DNA of 8,613 nucleotides from an uncultured Clostridia bacterium (GCA_947304065.1 CAMZAI010000120.1:1-8613), one strand, 5' to 3'; shown: positions 1 through 7,084, counted from the stretch's first letter. The notes: a model not told the origin generated them from the letters alone. Made by a program: numbers and translations.

Positions 1-625
1 CCCATGTCTGGGGGATCATCGTAACTTCAGCCTCGAGCATGGGGATGTTCTGAGCCTCGAGAGCCTCGCGTACGGTCTCGAAATCATCGGGAGCCGTAAT
101 GATCTCATACGAGTCTTCTTCGTCCGCAAAATCCTCTGCGCCTGCGTCGAGAGCCATCATCATGAGCTCGTCGGGATCCGCCTCATACTCTTCCTTATCG
201 ATGATAATGCGGCCCTTCTCGTCGAACATATAGCTTACGCAGCCCTGTGTGCCTACATTGCCGTTGCCCTTTGTGAAAGCATTGCGCACATTGGCCGCTG
301 TACGGTTCTTATTGTCGGTAAGCGCCACAACGATGATAGCTGTTCCGCTCGGACCGTAGCCCTCGTAAACAACCTTCTCGTAGTTTACCGAACCTACATC
401 TCCTGCAGCCTTCTTGATGCTGCGCTCGATGGTATCGTTGGTCATGTTGTTGGCCTTAGCCTTTGCAACAACAGCCTTAAGCCTGCTGTTATTGTTGACA
501 TCGGGACCGCCCTCCTTAACGGCTACGGCGATCTCACGGCCCAGCTGGGTAAATATACGACCCTTAGCGGCGTCGTTCTTTTCTTTCTTGTGTTTAATAT
601 TCGCGAATTTCGAATGTCCTGACAT
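1..625 (-). CDS. yebC: YebC/TACO1-family translation/regulatory factor, C-terminus cut off by window edge
   Basis: The reading frame begins at an ATG at 623-625 and stays open to the left edge, giving 208 residues. The family is usually about 240-250 residues, so roughly 35-40 C-terminal residues are missing. The N-terminus starts MSGHSKFANIKHKKEKND, very close to the family signature M(A/S)GHSKWANIKHRK. It is followed by the basic helical domain (to about residue 75), then VYEGYGPSG (about 86-94), TDNKNRTAANVR (about 103-114) and GCVSYMF (about 128-134), all typical of YebC. An acidic stretch at about 165-172 leads into the last visible domain. YebC proteins were long annotated as DNA-binding transcriptional regulators; more recent work on YebC and mitochondrial TACO1 points to a role on the ribosome, including at proline-rich stretches. 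The protein is cytoplasmic. A strong SD site (636-643) and an upstream promoter support this start. Family identity is certain; the exact role in this organism is not. Confidence 0.96.
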   Translation of the reverse strand, partial: MSGHSKFANIKHKKEKNDAAKGRIFTQLGREIAVAVKEGGPDVNNNSRLKAVVAKAKANNMTNDTIERSIKKAAGDVGSVNYEKVVYEGYGPSGTAIIVVALTDNKNRTAANVRNAFTKGNGNVGTQGCVSYMFDEKGRIIIDKEEYEADPDELMMMALDAGAEDFADEEDSYEIITAPDDFETVREALEAQNIPMLEAEVTMIPQTW

Positions 626-635
626 AAATAAAATT

Positions 636-643
636 AACCTCCT
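636..643 (-). promoter_or_regulatory. Ribosome binding site of yebC
   Basis: On the minus strand the sequence reads AGGAGGTT, a near-perfect complement to the 16S rRNA 3' end. It ends 10 bases before the ATG at 623-625. It fixes the yebC start, which also matches the conserved N-terminus of the family. Confidence 0.85.
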
Positions 644-666
644 GAAAAAGTCCAAATAATTTTAGC

Positions 667-695
667 ATTATATTCGGTCTAAATCAAGAGGTAAA
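667..695 (-). promoter_or_regulatory. Probable sigma-A-type promoter for yebC
   Basis: On the minus strand there is a perfect -10 hexamer TATAAT (667-672) preceded, after a 17-base spacer, by TTTACC (690-695), which matches four of six bases of the TTGACA -35 consensus. Transcription would start at around 655-661, leaving a leader of about 30-35 bases before the yebC ATG. The -35 lies only about seven bases after the stop codon of the M24 peptidase gene. The region is AT-rich, so a chance match is possible, but spacing and position are good. I see no convincing terminator between the peptidase gene and yebC, so readthrough from the peptide operon may also reach yebC. Confidence 0.55.
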
Positions 696-701
696 AACAT
701 A

Positions 702-1727
702 TCAAATCTCTATTAATTCTCTGTCGGAGTTCTCCAGGACCGTGCATCCGTCAGGCTCGACGACCGCTATGTCCTCTATGCGCACCCCGCCATAGTCCTT
801 TATGTATATTCCGGGCTCGATGCTCACCACCATGCCGGCCTCGAGAACAGCGTCGCTTCCCTCGACGAGCCCTGTTCCTTCATGTATGTCGAGACCTATA
901 CCGTGGCCGAGATTATGCAGGAATGTGCCTTTAAACTCAGTCCCGTCTATAATATTTCTTGCTATCGCGTCAACTTCTTTTGATATAAGCCCTGCGGTGA
1001 GCCGCTCTCTTGCCGCTTTTTGCGCCTCATAAACGGTCTCGTATATCCTGCGCTGCTTATCGCTCGCATGACCGATGATGACGGTGCGGGTAAGATCGGA
1101 ATGATATCCGTTGTAAGTGCAGCCGTAATCCATCGTAACGAAATCGCCCGCCTCAAGTTTTCTGTCTGTCGGCCAGTGATGCGGTTTTGAAGAATTGGGC
1201 CCTGATGCGACTATGGTCTTGTTAAACTCCTCGGAGCCCTCAAGACGCATATAATGCTCCAGCTCCGCCGCGACCTCGAGTTCGGTGATCCCGGGTTTGA
1301 GTACACCCAGTATCTTTGAAAAAGCATTATCGGTTATCTGAGATGCTTTTTTGAGCTGTTCGATCTCCCACTCGTCCTTGATCTCGCGCCACTTCTGAAC
1401 AGTTCCGGCTTTAACCCTTATGCCCGATATTCCGGCTTTTTCAATCTGCCGTACCAGATCGTACGGAGCAGTGTTTTCGACTGTGATCTCGGGTTCATTT
1501 AAGGCATCGAGCTCGGCCGCGACCGCCGCTCCCAGTTCATCGCGCTGTATCGCTCTGGCTTCGAGGCCGTTCGGCAGGTTTTCCGGGGTAAATCTTCCCC
1601 ATGAAAAGAATATCCTCTTATTCTCCGACAAAAGAATCGCGCCCTGCGCCATCGGCAGCCTGTGCAGCCATCTGGTATTCACATTGTCCGTAATTAAGAT
1701 CGGTATATCAAGCTTTTCAGGAATCAT
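702..1727 (-). CDS. M24-family metallopeptidase, Xaa-Pro dipeptidase/aminopeptidase type
   Basis: A 341-residue cytoplasmic enzyme without signal peptide. An N-terminal creatinase-like domain (about residues 1-115) is followed by a pita-bread catalytic domain (about 120-341). All metal-binding residues of the M24 family can be placed: D200 (in TMDYG), D211 (in HSDLTRT), H275 (in LHNLGHGIGLDIHEG), E304 (in SIEPGIY) and E318 (in GGVRIEDI). The accessory histidines H183, H271 and H282 also sit at the spacing seen in E. coli PepP (H243, H350, H361). It should therefore be an active dinuclear (Mn/Co/Zn) enzyme cleaving bonds involving proline. Whether it acts on Xaa-Pro dipeptides (PepQ-like) or on the N-terminus of longer peptides (PepP-like) cannot be decided from sequence. 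The start is supported by GAAAGGAGAG placed a few bases upstream. It follows the M28 peptidase gene by 22 bases and appears to be the last gene of the opp-peptidase transcription unit, which fits digestion of imported proline-containing peptides. Confidence 0.93.
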   Translation of the reverse strand: MIPEKLDIPILITDNVNTRWLHRLPMAQGAILLSENKRIFFSWGRFTPENLPNGLEARAIQRDELGAAVAAELDALNEPEITVENTAPYDLVRQIEKAGISGIRVKAGTVQKWREIKDEWEIEQLKKASQITDNAFSKILGVLKPGITELEVAAELEHYMRLEGSEEFNKTIVASGPNSSKPHHWPTDRKLEAGDFVTMDYGCTYNGYHSDLTRTVIIGHASDKQRRIYETVYEAQKAARERLTAGLISKEVDAIARNIIDGTEFKGTFLHNLGHGIGLDIHEGTGLVEGSDAVLEAGMVVSIEPGIYIKDYGGVRIEDIAVVEPDGCTVLENSDRELIEI

Positions 1728-1749
1728 TTTCTCTCCTTTCGATCACTGC

Positions 1750-3057
1750 TTAAAAATGAAAGGGCACCGGCTTGGGCTCGGGAACATAGGGCTTTTTCGA
1801 GATGACACTCTTTTTCTCGCCGAAATATTCGATGATATCCTTGCGCAGATTCTCGGGAATATGCTTCGGGATCGGGATCACAACGGAATTCGCGACCCTG
1901 TCCGCTAGCTTTGCGAGGAATCCCGCTTCCCGCTCGAGCACGTCCTCATCGATAAGATCCATGTTGTCGTATCTCGTGTGCATGTATCCGCCGCCGCGGG
2001 GCGCACCCTCTCCGATACTGATGCTCGGGATGCCATAATCGTTGAAATTCGCGCTGTCACTGCTCATGAGTTTTGCGAATGTAACGGCCTCATAGCCCGT
2101 CTCTTTAAGAAAAGCACGCACCCAGCCTTCGGTCTCGCCGACCGCACCGATAAATATGATCTCCTTGCCGAGTATACTGCCTCCCACGTCTACGTTCAGC
2201 ATCAGCTTAATGCTTTCGGCCTCGTCCTCATGTGCCTCCAGATACGCTCTCGAACCGCGCAGGCCTGTCTCCTCCGAACCGAACAGTATGGCTTTTACGG
2301 TCCTGTCAGGCGCATTCTGCTTTAAGTGCTCGAGAAGTGCCACTATCTGTACCGCTCCGGCGCCGTTGTCCCACGAGCCGAGTGAAAACGGAACGCTGTC
2401 GTACTGTGCGCCCGCGACTATGATCTCTTCGGGTATCTTTTTGCCGGGTACGGTAACGACGATATTGCGCGAAGTAACCGTTTCTTCGACCAGCTTCAGC
2501 CTGATCTTAACCTTTTTCGGCCTGAGGCGCAGAAGCTCAACGGCATCGATCAGCCTGATCGTAAATGCCGGCAGGGCCCCCTCATCGCTCAGATTATCCC
2601 TGAATCTCGCGGTCTCGAGGTCACTGTTCTCGTATGTATCCCGGACGGTTCCGCTCGTGGTCACATATCCCGCTATGCCTGCAGCCCTGAGCTTCCTGTA
2701 CTCATCCTTTGACAGCCTGTCATGGATCAGCACTACCTTTCCTTTGATCCGTGTAAGGCTCACATCATCAAACGATCTCAGATAATAAAACTCCGCTTCG
2801 AGCCCTTCTTCGGGCGTATCGAGGCTGTCAATGACGCCTGTCACATAAAACGGCACCTCCCTGCCGTCTTCGGTGACCGCCGCCAGATAAGCATCCGCAG
2901 GTACTTTTCTGGTATAGGAAAACTCCTCAAATACAGGTTTAAAACCGATACCCTCTATTTCCTTAAACAGATATTCCCCCGCGCGCTTTTCTTCTTCCGT
3001 TCCGCTCGGACGCGAATAGCTGATCGCAGCGAGTCTCTCATATATTTTCTTTGCCAT
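1750..3057 (-). CDS. M28-family zinc aminopeptidase relative with PA-like insert; first metal ligand replaced by Gln
   Basis: A 435-residue protein starting MAKKIYERLA, with no signal peptide, so apparently cytoplasmic. A short N-terminal helical part (1-45) leads into a PA-like insert (about 50-190) and then the M28 catalytic fold (about 195-392). Visible site residues are D230 (bridging metal ligand, in SWDNGAG), E262 (general base) and E263 (metal ligand) in FGSEETGLRGS, D290 (metal ligand, in LNVDVGG) and H360 (metal ligand, in MHTRYDNMD). The motif that is normally HxDS is QYDS: Q218 replaces the histidine, codon CAG at 2404-2406. The enzyme may be altered in metal use, weakly active or non-catalytic. 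The C-terminal 40 residues extend past the domain and end in a proline-rich tail. An in-frame ATG at 3127-3129 would overlap oppF by about 50 bases and lacks support; the ATG at 3055-3057 is preceded by a moderate GGGGG-type SD and lies 20 bases after the oppF stop. Context suggests a role in breaking down imported peptides. Confidence 0.88.
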   Translation of the reverse strand: MAKKIYERLAAISYSRPSGTEEEKRAGEYLFKEIEGIGFKPVFEEFSYTRKVPADAYLAAVTEDGREVPFYVTGVIDSLDTPEEGLEAEFYYLRSFDDVSLTRIKGKVVLIHDRLSKDEYRKLRAAGIAGYVTTSGTVRDTYENSDLETARFRDNLSDEGALPAFTIRLIDAVELLRLRPKKVKIRLKLVEETVTSRNIVVTVPGKKIPEEIIVAGAQYDSVPFSLGSWDNGAGAVQIVALLEHLKQNAPDRTVKAILFGSEETGLRGSRAYLEAHEDEAESIKLMLNVDVGGSILGKEIIFIGAVGETEGWVRAFLKETGYEAVTFAKLMSSDSANFNDYGIPSISIGEGAPRGGGYMHTRYDNMDLIDEDVLEREAGFLAKLADRVANSVVIPIPKHIPENLRKDIIEYFGEKKSVISKKPYVPEPKPVPFHF

Positions 3058-3077
3058 AGCTTTCCCCCTTAAATCAA

Positions 3078-4070
3078 TCAGAAATTGCCGACATCCATCA
3101 TGCCGAGTATCTCTTTTATGCAGAAGCATGCCACCTGATGTCCCGAGCCGATGTCAGTGAGCTTAGGTACGCCATCCTCTTTTTTCTTGTTTGCGTAAGG
3201 GCATCTGCCCGCAAATTTGCAGCCGACAGGGATATCGATGGGGCTCGGCACATCGCCCTCGAGCAATGTGCGTACCTTGCTCTGCTCGACATGCGGATCG
3301 GGTGTCGGTATAGCAGACAGCAGACCGCGCGTATAGGGATGTATCGGGTTCAGATACAGCTCCTCCGCGTTGGCTATCTCCACAAGCGAACCGAGATACA
3401 TAACACCGACTCTGTCGGATACGTATCTGACTACAGACAGATCGTGCGCTATAAAGAGCAATGTCAGCCCGAGTTTCTGCTGCAGGCTCTTCAGCAGGTT
3501 TATGATCTGCGCCTGAATGGAAACATCCAGAGCCGACACGGGCTCATCGCAGACGATAAACTCCGGATTTACCGCCAGTGCCCTGGCAATGCCCACACGC
3601 TGCCTCTGGCCGCCCGAAAACTCATGCGGAAATCTGAGCGCATGATCCTTTGACAGGCCTACGAGCTCGAGCAGCTCATACATTCTGTCTGTACGTTCGG
3701 CGTCATTTCCGATCTTATGTATCTTCATGCCCTCTTTTATGATGTCGCCTATGGTCATGCGCGGGTCTAAAGATGCGTAAGGATCCTGGAATATCATCTG
3801 TACTTCGGAGGCGTATTGCTTTGCGTCTTTACCCCTGAGCTTAGTGATGTCTTTGCCTTTATACAGGATTTTTCCGGCTGTTGGCTCATATACTCTCGTG
3901 ATCGTACGTCCGAGCGTGCTCTTGCCGCAGCCCGACTCGCCGACAAGCCCCAGTATCTCGCCTTTTCTGATCTTGAGCGATATCCCGTCCACGGCTATCA
4001 GCTTCTTTTTTCCGCCGACATCAAACGATTTGGTCAGGCCGTCTATTTCAAACAAAATCTCATCCGACAT
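3078..4070 (-). CDS. oppF: Oligopeptide ABC transporter ATP-binding protein OppF
   Basis: One of two ATPase subunits that power peptide import through OppBC; 330 residues, cytoplasmic face of the membrane. Motifs seen: Walker A GESGCGKST (44-52), Q-loop Q95 in MIFQDP, signature FSGGQRQR (151-158), Walker B FIVCDEP (171-177), D-loop SALD (179-182) and H-loop H209. The nucleotide-binding domain is thus intact. The C-terminal oligopeptide-transporter domain begins at about 235 (NPIHPYTRGLLSAIP). It carries cysteines 284, 290, 315 and 317, but the cysteine expected seven residues after C290 is K297, in a basic stretch ANKKKEDG. The four-cysteine iron-sulfur motif that is complete in the neighbouring OppD is therefore incomplete here. 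The gene starts only three bases after the oppD stop, with an AGAGGA-type SD that overlaps the end of oppD, so the two are probably translationally coupled. Confidence 0.96.
   Translation of the reverse strand: MSDEILFEIDGLTKSFDVGGKKKLIAVDGISLKIRKGEILGLVGESGCGKSTLGRTITRVYEPTAGKILYKGKDITKLRGKDAKQYASEVQMIFQDPYASLDPRMTIGDIIKEGMKIHKIGNDAERTDRMYELLELVGLSKDHALRFPHEFSGGQRQRVGIARALAVNPEFIVCDEPVSALDVSIQAQIINLLKSLQQKLGLTLLFIAHDLSVVRYVSDRVGVMYLGSLVEIANAEELYLNPIHPYTRGLLSAIPTPDPHVEQSKVRTLLEGDVPSPIDIPVGCKFAGRCPYANKKKEDGVPKLTDIGSGHQVACFCIKEILGMMDVGNF
3598..3630. repeat. 33-base stretch identical to 4615-4647 (copy in oppF)
   Basis: This stretch encodes the PHEFSGGQRQR signature region of OppF and is identical base for base to the matching stretch of oppD; both flanking bases differ. 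It is paralogous coding sequence rather than a mobile repeat. Confidence 0.8.
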
Positions 4071-4073
4071 ATT

Positions 4074-5111
4074 CTATTCCTCTCCGTCCGAATCATCGTA
4101 TTTACGTAAAGAAAGCCTCTTATGCGGGCATTCGCTGTCCAGAAGCCAGCATCTGCACTTATGGTCTTCGGAAAGCACCGTCTCCTCGGGCAGATGATCC
4201 CTGCATATCTGCATCGCGTATTTGCATCTGTCGGCAAAAGGACAGCCCACGGGTGGTTTTACGAGATCGGGAGGAGTTCCCTCGATCGAGTCGAGCTCCT
4301 TATCCTTTCGCTGTCCCGCCTTGGGTACAGAATCGAGCAGTCCCTTTGTATACGGATGCTCATGTCTGTAAAATATGTCTTCCGCGGTGCCTGACTCGAC
4401 AACGAGACCTCCGTACATTACCGCGACATTTTTGGCTATGCTGGCTACTGCGCCCATATCGTGGGAAATGATGATGATCGAGGTACCCCGTTCCCTCTGC
4501 ATTTCCTTCATGAGCTCGAGTATCTGTGCCTGAACCGTAACATCAAGTGCCGTTGTCGGCTCATCGGCGATCAGGATCCTCGGCGCGCAGGCCATCGCGA
4601 TCGCTATCATCACGCGCTGCCTCTGGCCGCCCGAAAACTCATGCGGATACTCGTTGATCCTTCTCTCCGCATTGGGTATCCTGACCATCTTCAGCAGCTC
4701 CACGGCACGCTCTCTGGCGGCTTTTTTACTGATCTTACGGCCCTTCCCGTCCCTTTCGTGCTCCCTTAATACCTCGATGATCTGGTTGCCTACCGTCATC
4801 GTGGGGTTCAGCGAGGTCATGGGGTCCTGGAAGATCATGCTGATCTCCTTGCCCCTGATCTTCTGTATCTCTTTTTCACTGAATTTGAGCAGGTCTTTTC
4901 CGTCCAGCAGTATCTCGCCGTCTTTGTAGCTGGCGATGCCGGGATCGTGGAGCTTCAGGATACTCTGCGCCGTAACCGACTTTCCGCAGCCGGACTCACC
5001 TACGATCGCGAGTATCCCGCCCTCTTCAAGCTCCAGGTCCACGCCTCTTACGGCCTGAACTTCACCGGAATATGTTCGAAAGGATACCTTCAATCCTTTA
5101 ATCTCAAGCAT
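4074..5111 (-). CDS. oppD: Oligopeptide ABC transporter ATP-binding protein OppD
   Basis: The second ATPase subunit of the peptide importer; 345 residues, cytoplasmic. Motifs seen: Walker A GESGCGKS (38-45), Q-loop Q95 in MIFQDP, signature FSGGQRQR (159-166), Walker B ILIADEP (179-185), D-loop TALD (187-190) and H-loop H217. The C-terminal oligopeptide-transporter domain starts at about 250 (HEHPYTKGLLDSVPK). It contains C290, C296, C303 and C319, spaced C-x5-C-x6-C-x15-C. This arrangement is known in this subfamily to bind a [4Fe-4S] cluster in some members, as reported for mycobacterial Opp. Two more cysteines (321 and 328) and an acidic tail (DDSDGEE) follow. The start is fixed by AGGAGG seven bases upstream. 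The gene follows oppC by 21 bases and is separated from oppF by three bases. Confidence 0.96.
   Translation of the reverse strand: MLEIKGLKVSFRTYSGEVQAVRGVDLELEEGGILAIVGESGCGKSVTAQSILKLHDPGIASYKDGEILLDGKDLLKFSEKEIQKIRGKEISMIFQDPMTSLNPTMTVGNQIIEVLREHERDGKGRKISKKAARERAVELLKMVRIPNAERRINEYPHEFSGGQRQRVMIAIAMACAPRILIADEPTTALDVTVQAQILELMKEMQRERGTSIIIISHDMGAVASIAKNVAVMYGGLVVESGTAEDIFYRHEHPYTKGLLDSVPKAGQRKDKELDSIEGTPPDLVKPPVGCPFADRCKYAMQICRDHLPEETVLSEDHKCRCWLLDSECPHKRLSLRKYDDSDGEE
4615..4647. repeat. 33-base stretch identical to 3598-3630 (copy in oppD)
   Basis: The oppD copy of the identical stretch, encoding the ABC signature motif. Shared codon choice over 11 codons between two otherwise diverged paralogues could reflect gene conversion or just strong amino-acid constraint with biased codon use. 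Confidence 0.8.
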
Positions 5112-5132
5112 GACGCTTCCTCCTAAAGATCC

Positions 5133-6071
5133 TCATTTTCTCATCTTGGGGTCAAGCGCATCCCTCAACCCGTCACCGAAAAGGTTAAATGCCAGCATGG
5201 CCAGCGCAAATAAAACAGCCGGTGCAAAAAAGAGCCATAACGATGCGGGGAACTGGCTCGCTCCGAACTGGAGCATATTTCCCCAGCTGGCTTCGGGCAC
5301 GGATATTCCGAGTCCCAGGTAGCTCAGTCCCGCCTCAGCGCCGATCGCGCCCGGGATACTCATCGTGTAGTTAACGATTATCGGGCCAACCGCATTGGGT
5401 ATCAGATGTCCGAACAGGATGTCCTTTTTGCTCGCGCCGAGTACCTTTGCCGCCACAACATACTCATTCTCCCTGAGTGCCAGCACCTGGCCTCTTACGA
5501 GTCTCGCAAGTCCTATCCATCCGGTTATCGTCAGTGAAAAGATCAGCGTTACTACGCCTCTTTTTAAGATCGTCAACATCAGGATCATCACGAGTGTCTG
5601 GGGAATGCTCATCAGTACTTCGACTATCCTCATCATGATGTTATCGACCTTGCCTCCGATAAAGCCCGCGATACCACCGTAAATGATGCCGATAAACAGA
5701 TTGATAGTCTCTGCGGAAAAGCCTATGAACAGCGACACTCTGGTGCCTCTGATAAGTCTTGTCAGCACATCCCTGCCGAGCTCATCGGTCCCGAGTATAT
5801 GCCCCGCTCCCGGTTTCTGAAGCGTGTGCAGCAGATCCTGTTTTTCGTAGTCCGGGAATATCATCGGTCCGAATATCGCGACGAGCAGCAAAAAAACTAT
5901 AAATCCCAAGGATATCATCGCCACCTTGTTTCTCTTCAGGGTCCTTACGACTCCCTGCAGGTATGTCATCGATTCGCGGTGAATCTTCTGGCTCGCCTCT
6001 ATATCTCTCGTTACCCTCGTAAAATCCTTTACAAAGGTCTTTTTATCGTTAACGGCTGCAGTGATCGCCAT
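5133..6071 (-). CDS. oppC: Oligopeptide ABC transporter permease OppC
   Basis: A 312-residue inner-membrane subunit that forms the translocation channel with OppB. A cytoplasmic N-terminal part of about 49 residues precedes the first membrane segment (about 50-72, AMISLGFIVFLLLVAIFGPM). The conserved GTDELGRDVLTRLIRGTRVSL motif (94-114) marks the DppC/OppC family. Further hydrophobic segments lie at about 115-139, 148-168, 172-192, 222-245 and 278-298. The EAA loop that contacts the ATPases is at about 203-226 (ENEYVVAAKVLGASKKDILF onward). The C-terminus GDGLRDALDPKMRK is typical and complete. The start at 6071 is supported by AGGAGG at 6080-6085, eight bases upstream. It lies 32 bases after oppB. 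Confidence 0.96.
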   Translation of the reverse strand: MAITAAVNDKKTFVKDFTRVTRDIEASQKIHRESMTYLQGVVRTLKRNKVAMISLGFIVFLLLVAIFGPMIFPDYEKQDLLHTLQKPGAGHILGTDELGRDVLTRLIRGTRVSLFIGFSAETINLFIGIIYGGIAGFIGGKVDNIMMRIVEVLMSIPQTLVMILMLTILKRGVVTLIFSLTITGWIGLARLVRGQVLALRENEYVVAAKVLGASKKDILFGHLIPNAVGPIIVNYTMSIPGAIGAEAGLSYLGLGISVPEASWGNMLQFGASQFPASLWLFFAPAVLFALAMLAFNLFGDGLRDALDPKMRK

Positions 6072-6103
6072 TATGTAATCCTCCTAATTTTCTGCCGGTA
6101 TGA

Positions 6104-7063
6104 TCATTTTGTAAGTCTTACCCTCGGATCCACAACGCAGTACAGGATATCTACAAGCAGCATGCTCCCGACGATGAATATCGAATAGAATACCGTAAGT
6201 CCCATCGTCATTGTGTAATCCCTCGAGCTGATGCTGTTTACCAGATATTTGCCCAGACCGGGTATCGCGAACTGGCTCTCGATGATGTAGGAGCCCGTTA
6301 CCACGCCTCCGATCATGCGGCCGAGAACCGTTACGACCGGCATCATCGCGTTCCTTACTTCATGCTTCCATACGATCGCACGGTTCGATATACCTTTGCT
6401 CTTTGCGGTCTTAACATAGTCCTGGTCGATAACATCCAGCATCGATGTGCGCATGAGTCGCGCAAGCCCCGCCACGGTTCCCATGCCGAGCACAAAGCTC
6501 GGGATCAGGGTGTATCTGAAACTTTCCCATCGCGCGATCGGGAACAGTTGGTATTCGGTGTTGAAGATCAATTTGACCCATCTCGATAATCCAAGTCCGA
6601 GAATGGTCTGCAGTACCGTTCCCAGAACGAAGCTGGGAACCGATATGCCGATTATCGCTATTACCGTAGACATGTGATCTACCGGCTTTCCCCCGTGCAG
6701 TGCCGAAGTAATGCCGAGCAGTATGCCGGCCACGGTTCCGAATATCAGTGCTCTTATGCCAAGATCCGCGGAAACGGGAAATGAAGTCTTTATGATGTCC
6801 GATACGCTCCTGTAGCCGTTTGAAGTCGATACTCCGAAATCGCCTCTGAATATATTGCCTATGTATTTGAAATACTGTCTGTACAGCGGCTGGTCGAGCC
6901 CATAGCGTTCCATCAGCACAGCGATCGTATCCTCCGACAGGCTGTCATTGCCCATTTTAAAGGGTGTTCCGGGTATGGAGTGCATGATAAAAAACGTCAG
7001 CGTCATTATCACGTAAATAGTGACAACAGCAAGAAGTATTCTCTTAAGAATATATTTTCGCAT
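6104..7063 (-). CDS. oppB: Oligopeptide ABC transporter permease OppB
   Basis: A 319-residue inner-membrane channel subunit, partner of OppC. The N-terminus MRKYILKRILLAVVTIYVIMTLTFFIMHSIPGTPF is the classic OppB/DppB start, with the first membrane segment at about 9-29. It is followed by the extracytoplasmic region containing RYGLDQPLYRQYFKYIGNIFRGDFG (about 53-77). Further membrane segments are at about 98-120, 132-155, 186-203, 240-260 and 285-308. The EAA loop is at about 215-239 (DYVKTAKSKGISNRAIVWKH onward), and the protein ends in VDPRVRLTK, as is usual. Translation probably uses the AGAGGA site at 7071-7076, about seven bases upstream. The gene is separated from oppA by 68 bases that contain a strong stem-loop. 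Confidence 0.96.
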   Translation of the reverse strand: MRKYILKRILLAVVTIYVIMTLTFFIMHSIPGTPFKMGNDSLSEDTIAVLMERYGLDQPLYRQYFKYIGNIFRGDFGVSTSNGYRSVSDIIKTSFPVSADLGIRALIFGTVAGILLGITSALHGGKPVDHMSTVIAIIGISVPSFVLGTVLQTILGLGLSRWVKLIFNTEYQLFPIARWESFRYTLIPSFVLGMGTVAGLARLMRTSMLDVIDQDYVKTAKSKGISNRAIVWKHEVRNAMMPVVTVLGRMIGGVVTGSYIIESQFAIPGLGKYLVNSISSRDYTMTMGLTVFYSIFIVGSMLLVDILYCVVDPRVRLTK

Positions 7064-7084
7064 GAATGATTCCTCTGTTATACA

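Noticed and set aside
414..659. 81-codon plus-strand frame with a hydrophobic N-terminus opposite yebC
   Set aside because: The Leu/Ala-rich stretch is the shadow of the Lys/Ala/Asn-rich yebC N-terminus on the other strand; no promoter or SD is seen.
654..675. Imperfect AT-rich inverted repeat overlapping the yebC promoter as a terminator of the peptide operon
   Set aside because: Pairing needs bulges, the stem is nearly all A/T, and no proper U-tract follows; it is too weak to call.
2156..2785. 209-codon open frame on the plus strand inside the M28 gene
   Set aside because: It is fully antisense to a well-supported gene; its composition is Ser-rich and low in complexity, as expected for the reverse of biased codons, with no recognisable domain.
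3058..3129. Longer start for the M28 peptidase at the ATG 3127-3129
   Set aside because: It would add 24 residues unlike the family, overlap the end of oppF by about 50 bases and has no clear SD. The ATG at 3055-3057 has a GGGGG-type SD and a typical start.
7064..7084. TATAAC as a -10 element for an internal oppB promoter
   Set aside because: No usable -35 lies at the right distance, and transcription would begin within or beyond the oppB SD.
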